DNA of 10,508 nt from an uncultured Bacilli bacterium (GTDB taxonomy: Bacteria > Bacillota_I > Bacilli_A > RF39 > UBA660): assembly GCA_944363695.1 (NCBI GenBank), contig CALVUW010000035.1:1-10508 (forward strand), read 5' to 3'. The notes beneath the pieces were generated by a model, which made no database searches, was not told where the DNA came from, and was given only the letters and a program-made list of their open reading frames with translations. The position numbers and the translations under genes were made by a program. Positions 1-6,801 of the stretch are shown piece by piece. Numbering within the stretch: the first letter of the stretch is position 1; each line of letters opens with the position of its first letter.

Positions 1-1043
1 TACAGCGTGAGGAAGAACTAAAGAGTCAATTACAAGGGTTAACTGGTATTCAGAAAAAGTATTATATTTGTCAGAAATTAAATGAAATAGGACTTGTCAC
101 TGATTATGATCAACTTCAAGAGATAATGGGAAATGATTGGACTGCTAAGGATGAAATGTCAGCTTTATCAGCAGCACTTGCAGTTACTTCTAAACAGAAA
201 ATCAACTCTATTCATCGTAGTATGCTTGTATCTATGAAAAATACACAAGTGGAAAATCAAGATTGGTATCAAGAAACTAATGCTTTATTTCAAAATGTGT
301 TAGAACAGTATAAAACACTATCCCAAGACTTGCATTTGGAAAAGGTACTTGATAAGTCGTGTTTGTTTACATATCTGTTATGGAATGGTTACTTTTCTTA
401 TAATAAACAGCATACTTACGATATAAAGAATCGTTATAATATTGCGGGAATGTTTTTTTTAGATCTTATTCCTGGTGGCGGGGTTTGTTTGAATTATGCG
501 GATGCTCTAAGTAAATATTTACAAGTTTGTGGAATGGAAAGTGATATTCTAGCTTGCCGAGTTCCTTCATTAAAAAAGCATGATTTAGGTTATCGCCCTA
601 ATATTGTTCGTAATCAGAGAAAAAGCACTTATCCTGTTTCTAAACTCTTAATGACTAGTTTATCATGGTTTACAAAAATATATGGAAATCATGCGGTTAC
701 ATTAATAAAGGAACAAAACCGTTATTTGGCTTATGATCCAACCAATTTGTTGGTTTTGAATATTGATAATGAAAAAACAGCATCTGTCGTCACTGGAGAG
801 TTTCAGTATGATTTAAAACTTTGGACAAGCTTTCTACTTACCAATAGTAATGGACAAATTTATAATGACATGTTAGCACATCCGGTTACGAACTCTGTTC
901 AAGGTGAAGAAGTTATCTCAAGTTTTGAAAATACGCTATCTATCATTCATAAAGAACAATCAAGTCTAGATGCAGTCTATGATACTGTTCAGTCGGATTT
1001 AAATCAGATTAATCAAATTTTAATAAAAAAAGCAAATAAATAG
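1..1043 (+). CDS. Transglutaminase-like (Cys-His-Asp) domain protein, 5' end outside window
   Basis: The frame is open from the left edge (first full codon at base 3) through the ATG at 126, so the gene begins upstream and the visible part is 346 residues. The seen N-terminal piece is charged and helical. A transglutaminase/papain-like core follows: GGGVCLNYADAL with the nucleophile Cys162 (visible numbering), GNHAVTLI with His230, and YLAYDPTN with Asp245. This is the Cys-His-Asp order and spacing of transglutaminase-like cysteine proteases, peptidases or amidases. The last 60 residues are again helical, charged and Gln/Asn-rich. Because the N-terminus is missing, I cannot say whether it is secreted or what else is fused to it. 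The substrate is unknown; such domains in Firmicutes often act on cell-surface proteins or peptides. The fold assignment is fairly secure and the function is not. Confidence 0.8.
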   Translation, partial: QREEELKSQLQGLTGIQKKYYICQKLNEIGLVTDYDQLQEIMGNDWTAKDEMSALSAALAVTSKQKINSIHRSMLVSMKNTQVENQDWYQETNALFQNVLEQYKTLSQDLHLEKVLDKSCLFTYLLWNGYFSYNKQHTYDIKNRYNIAGMFFLDLIPGGGVCLNYADALSKYLQVCGMESDILACRVPSLKKHDLGYRPNIVRNQRKSTYPVSKLLMTSLSWFTKIYGNHAVTLIKEQNRYLAYDPTNLLVLNIDNEKTASVVTGEFQYDLKLWTSFLLTNSNGQIYNDMLAHPVTNSVQGEEVISSFENTLSIIHKEQSSLDAVYDTVQSDLNQINQILIKKANK

Positions 1044-1072
1044 CTAAGAATAATCTTTTTGGCTATTTATTT
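1034..1072 (+). terminator. Hairpin at the end of the transglutaminase-like gene
   Basis: An 11-bp perfect inverted repeat (AAATAAATAGC at 1034-1044 and GCTATTTATTT at 1062-1072) overlaps the stop codon. With G-U pairs the stem can extend inward to a short loop near 1051-1055. The downstream arm is T-rich but is not followed by a clean U-run (TTCGTTT), so termination strength is doubtful. Confidence 0.45.
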
Positions 1073-1214
1073 CGTTTAAAATAATTATTTCAACTGATTG
1101 TGATATGCCTTTGGGGTTCAGATGTAATGTGACGGTAAAAATATGTAAACTGAAATATTAATTTTAACAAAAAAGAATTTTCAACACGAAAATGTATGAG
1201 ATCTCTTCTTTACA

Positions 1215-1223
1215 TGTTACAAT
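1215..1223 (+). promoter_or_regulatory. Extended -10 promoter for the small membrane protein gene
   Basis: TG-T-TACAAT (1215-1223) is an extended -10 element about 30 nt before the ATG at 1254. No good -35 is visible at the expected place. Short inverted arms, TACAT (1211-1215) and ATGTA (1222-1226), flank the -10 and might be an operator, but are too short to rely on. A ribosome binding site AGGTGAT lies at 1244-1250. Confidence 0.45.
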
Positions 1224-1253
1224 GTACGTAAATGATGATGAATAGGTGATCGA

Positions 1254-1649
1254 ATGGATTTACAAGAAGAAACTGCTAAGACTAAAGGAAAATTATACGC
1301 TATGACGATATTAGCGGTTGTTGGGGTATTGATTGTGGTAATTCTTAGCATAGAAAATTTTACAAGTCAGATGGGTAAAGCATTAACTGAACAAACTTAC
1401 TACTATGTAGAAATCAATGACCAAAATCGAGCAGAAATTATGAATTTGCTAGTAGCTGAAAAGGGTAGTGATGAGCAGTTTTATTGTGATACCATGTACA
1501 AAATTGAATATGTTGCTATGTTCCCAGATGGAACTTTTTATACAGTATACTGTCAAGAGCAACCAAATATTAATTTTTCGATCGATAAAGTAGGAGATGA
1601 TTCTTTGAAAGATTATATCTATCATAATGGAAAAATGGAGAAAAGATGA
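1254..1649 (+). CDS. Small single-pass membrane protein, unknown function
   Basis: 131 residues. A short charged N-terminus (about residues 1-13) is followed by one strong hydrophobic segment (about 15-33). A roughly 95-residue soluble part follows, and by the positive-inside rule it should lie outside the membrane. That part contains two cysteines (in FYCDT and VYCQE) about 22 residues apart, which could form a disulfide in an exported domain. I do not recognise the family. The start is supported by AGGTGAT just upstream and an extended -10 promoter. The gene is short, monocistronic-looking, and faces the convergent MerR gene. It stops with TGA inside an ATGA overlap with a possible 29-codon ORF. 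Confidence 0.7.
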   Translation: MDLQEETAKTKGKLYAMTILAVVGVLIVVILSIENFTSQMGKALTEQTYYYVEINDQNRAEIMNLLVAEKGSDEQFYCDTMYKIEYVAMFPDGTFYTVYCQEQPNINFSIDKVGDDSLKDYIYHNGKMEKR

Positions 1650-1735
1650 TTAGTTATAAGTTACGGTTGGCTGGCAGTATTACCTCATGTGTTGGTTTAG
1701 AAACTATAGCTTGTATCGAAATGATGCTGATTTAG
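1646..1735 (+). CDS. Possible 29-codon ORF coupled by ATGA overlap
   Basis: ATG at 1646 overlaps the TGA of the preceding gene (ATGA), with GGAG at 1637-1640 five bases upstream, the usual sign of translational coupling. It encodes 29 residues with no recognisable motif or obvious membrane segment, ending TAG at 1733-1735. It may be a true small protein, the remnant of a longer one, or chance. Another frame across 1695-1755 is also briefly open, so a decayed gene is conceivable. Confidence 0.22.
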   Translation: MISYKLRLAGSITSCVGLETIACIEMMLI

Positions 1736-1789
1736 TTGGTGATTTTAGCTAAAAATTATAAAATTTATGCAAATAAAAAGAATGCTAAT

Positions 1790-2245
1790 TCATCCTTTGT
1801 CAACAAATAGATGATGTGTTTGTTGATAAGCTTCTTGAATTACGGATGGCATCTGTTCAGGAGTAAGTTGTTTTACTCTTTTTTCATTCCCATCTTTTAA
1901 TGCTTCTTGATAATACCAACATTTATATTCGATTAAGCTTAAAGCATGTTCTAATTCTTTTATTTTCTGTTCAATATTTGCTTTTTGCTTGTCAAACATT
2001 TCTTTTCTTAGTTGTAGTGTCTGATCACCTAGTGAACACCATTTTATAAATTGTTTAATATCTTTAATTTGCATACCAGATTTTTTCAAGCATTCAATTA
2101 ATTGTAATACTTCCATGTCTTGTTGATCAAATATTCGGATTCCACCTTTATTTCTTTTTAATCCTAGTAATAATCCTTCCTTATCATAGAATCTAATCGT
2201 AGAAATGGAAATATTCATTCGCTCTGCTACTTCACCGATTGTCAT
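1790..2245 (-). CDS. MerR-family transcriptional regulator, AdhR/NmlR-like
   Basis: 151 residues, the normal size for the family. The N-terminal winged helix-turn-helix begins MTIGEVAERM, followed by STIRFYDKEGLL and the wing around GIRIFDQQD (to about residue 70). A long dimerisation coiled coil covers about residues 75-118, with a short C-terminal tail. Cys52 (in ECLKKSGM) sits at the position of the conserved redox/aldehyde-sensing cysteine of B. subtilis AdhR; Cys70 and Cys109 are additional. Family members bind a dyad between -35 and -10 of a promoter with a long spacer and activate it by twisting the DNA. Exactly such a site lies in the divergent region next to this gene. The likely role is sensing electrophiles, aldehydes or thiol stress and activating the neighbouring DUF362 gene. 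The inducer is inferred. A strong ribosome binding site (AAAGGAGGG, minus strand) precedes the ATG at 2245. Confidence 0.88.
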   Translation of the reverse strand: MTIGEVAERMNISISTIRFYDKEGLLLGLKRNKGGIRIFDQQDMEVLQLIECLKKSGMQIKDIKQFIKWCSLGDQTLQLRKEMFDKQKANIEQKIKELEHALSLIEYKCWYYQEALKDGNEKRVKQLTPEQMPSVIQEAYQQTHHLFVDKG

Positions 2246-2278
2246 TTGGCCCTCCTTTTATTTTTAGCAATATTACAC

Positions 2279-2309
2279 TTGACCTAAACTTAACTTTAGG
2301 TATTACAAT
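2279..2309 (+). promoter_or_regulatory. MerR-type promoter/operator with 19-bp spacer
   Basis: TTGACC (-35, 2279-2284) and TACAAT (-10, 2304-2309) are separated by 19 bp, the over-long spacer characteristic of MerR-activated promoters. A perfect 7-bp inverted repeat, ACCTAAA (2282-2288) and TTTAGGT (2295-2301), is centred at 2291.5 inside the spacer. It reads rightward to the DUF362 gene. On the minus strand TAATAT (2275-2270) may be the -10 of the merR gene, which would place the operator over its own promoter and imply autoregulation. Confidence 0.82.
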
Positions 2310-2520
2310 GATAGTAACAGCTGGATATTGTCATTGTCAATTAGAATCTTGAAGAAAGGGGAAAATAATATTATCTAATGATTTATTGGTGACAGTTGTT
2401 ATTTTCATTTTGTTAGTAAAATTAAATTAAATATGACTTTTTATTTTGAAAAGTGATAAACTAATGATGGGGTGGATAGGAACCTTATATAATAGAAGTA
2501 AAAATGAAAGGAGATATAAA
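2310..2520 (+). other. Long leader upstream of the DUF362 gene
   Basis: About 200 nt separate the MerR-type promoter from the start at 2521. A good ribosome-binding sequence AAAGGGG (2355-2361) is followed not by ATG but by an ATA-initiated open frame (2368-2430) that would give a 20-residue, very hydrophobic peptide. A second possible promoter -10, TATAAT (2488-2493), lies just before the gene without a clear -35. No riboswitch or strong attenuator hairpin was recognised. Confidence 0.35.
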
Positions 2521-3393
2521 ATGGAAAAATCAAAAGTATATTTTACAAGTGAAATTACACCAGATAGTTTAGTGAAAATGTATGAGGTATTAGGTGTTGA
2601 CCTTCCAGGAAAGGTTGCTGTTAAACTTCATTCTGGAGAACAAGGTAATCAAAATTATTTACGTCCTGAGTTTGTTAAAGCTTTGGTAGAAAAAGTAAAG
2701 GGAACAGTAGTAGAGTGTAATACAGCTTATCCTGGTGCCCGTAATACAACTGAAAAGCATCGTAAATTAATGGATGAACATGAATGGACAAAATATTTTG
2801 ACGTTGATATTATGGATGCTGAAGGGCCTGATATGGAACTAGATATTCCTAATGGATTACAGATTAAGGAAAATTATGTTGGTAAAGATTTAGCAAATTA
2901 TGATTCTATGGTTGTATTATCTCATTTTAAGGGCCATGCCATGGGTGGTTATGGTGGCGCATTAAAACAATTATCAATTGGTTGTGCTTCTTCTTATGGT
3001 AAAGCTTATATTCATGGTGCCGGTGATGCGTCTGCTGATATGTTTGCTACAGATCAATTATCCTTCGTAACGGCTATGGGAGATGCTGCTAGTAGTGTTC
3101 ATAAATATTTTAACGGTAATATTGTTTACTTAAATGCCATGGTAAATATTTCGATCGATTGTGATTGTGATGGTAATGCTTCTGCTCCTTGCATGGAGAA
3201 TATTGGTATTTTAGCCAGTACAGATCCCGTTGCTATTGATCAAGCATGCTTGGATTTAATCTATAACAGTAATGATCCAGGAAAGGACAAATTAATCGCT
3301 AGAATCGAAGATAGAAAAGGTATTCATATTATTGAAACAGCTGCTGAATTAGGTGTTGGTAGTAGAGAATACGAATTGATTAATGTAGATTAA
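2521..3393 (+). CDS. DUF362 domain-containing protein
   Basis: 290 residues from the ATG at 2521, which has AAAGGAG seven bases upstream. An in-frame TTG at 2446 would add 25 residues but has no ribosome binding site. The whole protein is a DUF362 domain. Typical segments are KVAVKLHSGE near the N-terminus, VVLSHFKGHAMGGYGGALKQLSIGCAS (residues about 131-157), and the cysteine cluster C214-x-C216-x7-C224 leading into IGILASTDPVAIDQAC. Many DUF362 proteins carry a fused 2[4Fe-4S] ferredoxin domain; this one does not, though the cysteine cluster could hold a metal or Fe-S centre. The biochemical role is unknown and an anaerobic redox function is only suspected. It is probably activated by the divergent MerR protein and ends in its own terminator. 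Confidence 0.85.
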   Translation: MEKSKVYFTSEITPDSLVKMYEVLGVDLPGKVAVKLHSGEQGNQNYLRPEFVKALVEKVKGTVVECNTAYPGARNTTEKHRKLMDEHEWTKYFDVDIMDAEGPDMELDIPNGLQIKENYVGKDLANYDSMVVLSHFKGHAMGGYGGALKQLSIGCASSYGKAYIHGAGDASADMFATDQLSFVTAMGDAASSVHKYFNGNIVYLNAMVNISIDCDCDGNASAPCMENIGILASTDPVAIDQACLDLIYNSNDPGKDKLIARIEDRKGIHIIETAAELGVGSREYELINVD

Positions 3394-3413
3394 AGGAGAA
3401 TTACTCCTTTTTT
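3392..3413 (+). terminator. Rho-independent terminator after the DUF362 gene
   Basis: The stem AAAGGAG (3392-3398) and CTCCTTT (3404-3410), with loop AATTA, is followed by more Ts (3411-3413). The arm merges with the U-tract. It overlaps the end of the stop codon and isolates the DUF362 gene from the next operon. Confidence 0.75.
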
Positions 3414-3426
3414 ATGAGAAGATGTA

Positions 3427-3435
3427 TGTTAAAAT
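3427..3435 (+). promoter_or_regulatory. Extended -10 promoter of the LRR/radical SAM operon
   Basis: TG-T-TAAAAT (3427-3435) lies about 40 nt before the GTG at 3475, right after the terminator of the preceding gene. No convincing -35 is present; the -35 position falls on the T-run of the terminator. Confidence 0.5.
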
Positions 3436-3474
3436 ATAGAAGGAAAATATTGATAATGAGTGGGAGTGATACCA

Positions 3475-5034
3475 GTGAAAGCAAAATTAACTATTTTGAT
3501 TGCTGCTATTTTTTGTTTTTTAATATTATTATGGAAACGTGATTTTCAAATATCGCCTTTTGTTTTAATTGTTTTTATTGTAGCGCTTGTACTTGCTTTA
3601 GTAGCACCTGATATATTGTTAAAATTACGGCCTGGTCATGCTAGAAAAAAGATGCCGAACCATAGGCCTATATATAAATGTCCTAAATGCGGTGCTCATC
3701 TAAAGAAACAAGATGGTTTTTGCTATCAATGCGGAGCGAAAGTTAGTAGTTCTGTATTACCAGAAAATATTGAAACTGTTTATACGGATGATAGCAAAAC
3801 AGTTTTAAAAAAGATGATTCAAGAAGAGTTTTTATCTCAAAGCTATACTACGGCTGCACTGAATCGTAAACAAAATTGGCTATTATTAGGATTTGGTATA
3901 TATACGTTTTTAATCATGATTTTATATTTTTTCAACTATTCAATTTTCTTATGTCTACTATTAGAAGCAGTAGGTATACTTATCTATTATTTATTAAGTA
4001 AAAGATGGACTCTTGTAAATACTTTAGTACAACAAGCTGTTAAAAATCCTGATCAAGATATTCCAGCGATGATTGCTAAAGCTAAACAAGAACAATATCA
4101 ACCACATCTTTCTCAAGGTATAAAATTGACACTTACCTTGATGGTAGCTATTTTATTACCGGTTTTATGTTTCTTTCAGGCTAGAGTTTGGTATGTTCCT
4201 TACCAAAATGGATATGCAGTTTTTCGTTATACGAGAGGTATTATTAATGAAGAAGAGGTAACAATTGTTGAACAATATCATGGCAAGCCAGTAGTTGCTA
4301 TTGGTAGTAATGCCTTTAAAAATGCAACTATTAAAGCCGTTTATCTACCAGATACTCTAGAATCCATTAAAGCTTCAGCTTTCCGTAATTGTTATCATTT
4401 AGAGCAGGTAACTATACCATCTTCAGTTGTTGAGATCCGTGGTAGTGCGTTTGAAAATTGTACGAATTTAACGATGATCTCTTTACCAGAAGGATTAAAG
4501 GAAATAAGAGGACGTGCTTTTAAAAATAATAAAAAGTTACAATCTGTGATATTACCTTCTTCCTTAGAATACTTGGGTGGAAACGCCTTTGCTGGTTGTC
4601 GTTCTTTAGTAACTATTATGATTCCTGATGGTATTAGTGAAATCTATGGCGGCACTTTTTCTGATTGTACTTCTTTGGAATCTATCTATTTACCAGATGA
4701 TATAACAGCTATTCATGCGGAAGCTTTTCGAGGGGATATTAATTTAAAACAAGTGACTTTGCCGTCTAAAATTACCGAAATTAGAGCTAATACATTTGAA
4801 AATTGTCGTTCTTTAACATCCATTACCATTTCTACTGGTGTAAGACGTATAGCAGCGCATGCTTTTGAAGGATGTAGTCGGTTGAGTTATGTTTTTGTAC
4901 CTAGCAGCGTAGAAGAAATTGGTAGTTCATCTTTTAGACGATGTGATTCTTTATATACGATTGATATTCCTAATACAACTCAAGTCAACGATCGAGCCTT
5001 TAAAGAAAGCCCAACGACGATTAGGAGGTATTAA
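3475..5034 (+). CDS. 5-TM membrane protein with zinc ribbon and BspA-like leucine-rich repeats
   Basis: 519 residues from GTG at 3475, chosen because GGGAG (3462-3466) is well spaced from it. GTG at 3460 gives five more residues but lacks a proper site. Two TM segments (about residues 5-20 and 28-45) come first. A zinc ribbon follows, Cys69-x2-Cys72 and Cys83-x2-Cys86 (KCPKCG/FCYQCG). Two more TM segments (about 134-153, 157-175), a cytoplasmic stretch and a fifth TM (about 218-236) precede roughly eleven LRR_5 repeats of about 23 residues (275-515), marked by recurring AF.NC..L..I.LP. Topology with a cytoplasmic N-terminus puts the zinc ribbon inside and the repeats outside. BspA-type LRRs usually mediate binding. 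The radical SAM gene starts 3 nt downstream, with its ribosome binding site inside this gene, so they are co-transcribed. The role in that system is unknown: receptor, sensor or assembly scaffold. Confidence 0.85.
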   Translation: MKAKLTILIAAIFCFLILLWKRDFQISPFVLIVFIVALVLALVAPDILLKLRPGHARKKMPNHRPIYKCPKCGAHLKKQDGFCYQCGAKVSSSVLPENIETVYTDDSKTVLKKMIQEEFLSQSYTTAALNRKQNWLLLGFGIYTFLIMILYFFNYSIFLCLLLEAVGILIYYLLSKRWTLVNTLVQQAVKNPDQDIPAMIAKAKQEQYQPHLSQGIKLTLTLMVAILLPVLCFFQARVWYVPYQNGYAVFRYTRGIINEEEVTIVEQYHGKPVVAIGSNAFKNATIKAVYLPDTLESIKASAFRNCYHLEQVTIPSSVVEIRGSAFENCTNLTMISLPEGLKEIRGRAFKNNKKLQSVILPSSLEYLGGNAFAGCRSLVTIMIPDGISEIYGGTFSDCTSLESIYLPDDITAIHAEAFRGDINLKQVTLPSKITEIRANTFENCRSLTSITISTGVRRIAAHAFEGCSRLSYVFVPSSVEEIGSSSFRRCDSLYTIDIPNTTQVNDRAFKESPTTIRRY

Positions 5035-5037
5035 ACT

Positions 5038-6801
5038 ATGTCGGAAGATTACAAGTTTATTCATTTGCTATATGTTCCAACCATGAATTGTAATATGAAA
5101 TGTACGTATTGTTATTTAAAAGAAAATACGATCGATTTGGAGCCAGATGATACGTATTTGCAAACTTTGCAATATGCAGTAGCCAAGTTTCGGAAGAGTA
5201 ATGTCATTCCTTTTAATATTTCTTTACATGGTGGTGAAGTTACGACTCTTGCTCCAACTGACTTTAGGAATATCATTGCATTTATAGAAAATTACTATCA
5301 ACAAAATAGAAAACTATTGGAAGCAAATGGTTTTACGATAGGCCGCCCTCACATTAAGACCAACTTATTTAATATTAAAAAGCATATTGATACAATTAGA
5401 GAATTTCAAGTTAGCATCAGCGGTAGTTTAGATCTTCCATTTTCGTTACATGAGCAGTTTAGAAAAACAAAGGGAAATCAGAAAACATTAGATACTATCT
5501 TAGAAAATATCGCTTTGTTACAAGATATTCCTAATAAAAAGAAAGTATCAGCTACAATTTTTAAAGAACATTATGAGAAAATGGATGAAATTATACAAGA
5601 TATTAATTATTTAGATCAACATACTTGTCTAGATATGAATGATTTCAATTTTATGATTGGCTTTACCACGGATGCTGATGATTTATTAACTGCTCTGACA
5701 GAAGAAGAACAACTACAATTCTATCAAAAGATAAAAAAAGCCTTTACTGGTACCCATCTAGAAGAGGGGATGAATAAAAGTTGGTTTGCTGAATTTACGC
5801 CTGCTTATTGTACTAGTTGTGATAATTGTGGTGAAAAATTTTTTCTATTAGAGCGCAATGGTGATATTTATTCCTGTGTTCGTGGTCAAAAAAATAAAGA
5901 TTTTTATTATGGTAATATTTATCAAGATTCTGTGGATGATATTCTGAAACAAGCCCAACGAAAAATTTTTGAAAATCATAATCACATGACCTTTAATAGT
6001 GAATGTGCTACGTGTCAATATTTATATTTGTGTAAGACCGGATGCCCTTATGTAAAAAAGATGTATCATCAGAATACTTCTTATACATGTAAATTGCAGC
6101 AGGCTATTTATAAAGATCATCCTGACTTATATCCCCAAGATGTTAATAACAAATTATCAGTTTATCATTATATTCAGAAGATGCATCCATTACTTACAAA
6201 AAATTATTATCCTCTGACTCATATTCAAACTGATGATAATATTAGCTTACAACATATTATCGAAAGTGATGAGAAATTAAAAAATATTTATCGTGCGGAT
6301 GCCTTTATTTTAGAAGTCGATGGTCAGGAATACGCATTGTCTTCACAACTACTAAAATCTATTCGTCATATTTTATATATAACTAGTCATACGCGGGTAA
6401 AATTATATATTAAAAAGGATGTATTAGAAGATTGTGATTATCCTGTTAATAATGCTTTATATATGATGTTATTAAGTGGCGATTCGGTTGTATATGGGGA
6501 TGAACAAAGAGAAAAGCAGAAACATATTATGACACATCAAATTTATACGGATACCTTAAAATCTAGACCATCTGATAAGCAAAATTTCTACTGTGTTGAT
6601 CTTACAAATATTTTAAATCTATATGCTCAAGATCTTTCACAGGATAAGCCTAATAATTTATTTTTTACGACTTCTGCTTGGCGTGACTATCACTATATGA
6701 AACAAAAAAATAATGCTTATTATCATATTCGGGCGATGAATTTACCATTTCAAAATATTGAATTTTTTTATGTGTTGAATAAGGAGGAAAATTATGAATA
6801 A
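5038..6801 (+). CDS. Radical SAM/SPASM peptide-maturase-like enzyme
   Basis: 587 residues, with AGGAGG (5023-5028) nine bases before ATG. The N-terminal radical SAM core has CNMKCTYC (Cys18, Cys22, Cys25) for the SAM-binding [4Fe-4S] cluster and HGGE (64-67) for SAM contact. A complete SPASM domain follows: Cys264-x10-Gly275-x4-Cys280, then Cys323-x2-Cys326-x5-Cys332-x3-Cys336 and Cys351, the pattern that binds two auxiliary clusters. Cys258 and Cys261 are extra. Residues about 360-587 form a further region I cannot assign; it may bind the leader peptide. SPASM enzymes of this form typically modify ribosomal peptides (thioethers, C-C or C-O crosslinks, epimers) or activate enzymes. The next gene overlaps by 8 nt and encodes a small protein with an Asn-tract tail, the likely substrate. 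A cytoplasmic, anaerobic reaction is expected; its chemistry is not predictable here. Confidence 0.9.
   Translation: MSEDYKFIHLLYVPTMNCNMKCTYCYLKENTIDLEPDDTYLQTLQYAVAKFRKSNVIPFNISLHGGEVTTLAPTDFRNIIAFIENYYQQNRKLLEANGFTIGRPHIKTNLFNIKKHIDTIREFQVSISGSLDLPFSLHEQFRKTKGNQKTLDTILENIALLQDIPNKKKVSATIFKEHYEKMDEIIQDINYLDQHTCLDMNDFNFMIGFTTDADDLLTALTEEEQLQFYQKIKKAFTGTHLEEGMNKSWFAEFTPAYCTSCDNCGEKFFLLERNGDIYSCVRGQKNKDFYYGNIYQDSVDDILKQAQRKIFENHNHMTFNSECATCQYLYLCKTGCPYVKKMYHQNTSYTCKLQQAIYKDHPDLYPQDVNNKLSVYHYIQKMHPLLTKNYYPLTHIQTDDNISLQHIIESDEKLKNIYRADAFILEVDGQEYALSSQLLKSIRHILYITSHTRVKLYIKKDVLEDCDYPVNNALYMMLLSGDSVVYGDEQREKQKHIMTHQIYTDTLKSRPSDKQNFYCVDLTNILNLYAQDLSQDKPNNLFFTTSAWRDYHYMKQKNNAYYHIRAMNLPFQNIEFFYVLNKEENYE

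Noticed and set aside
1743..1789. Terminator for the merR gene or for the convergent small ORF
   Set aside because: Only a 4-bp GAAT/ATTC stem before a T-rich stretch on the minus strand, plus a short TTTTAGCTAAAA palindrome; too weak to call.
2446..2520. TTG start adding 25 residues to the DUF362 protein
   Set aside because: No ribosome binding site, non-conserved-looking residues, and the ATG at 2521 has AAAGGAG at ideal spacing.
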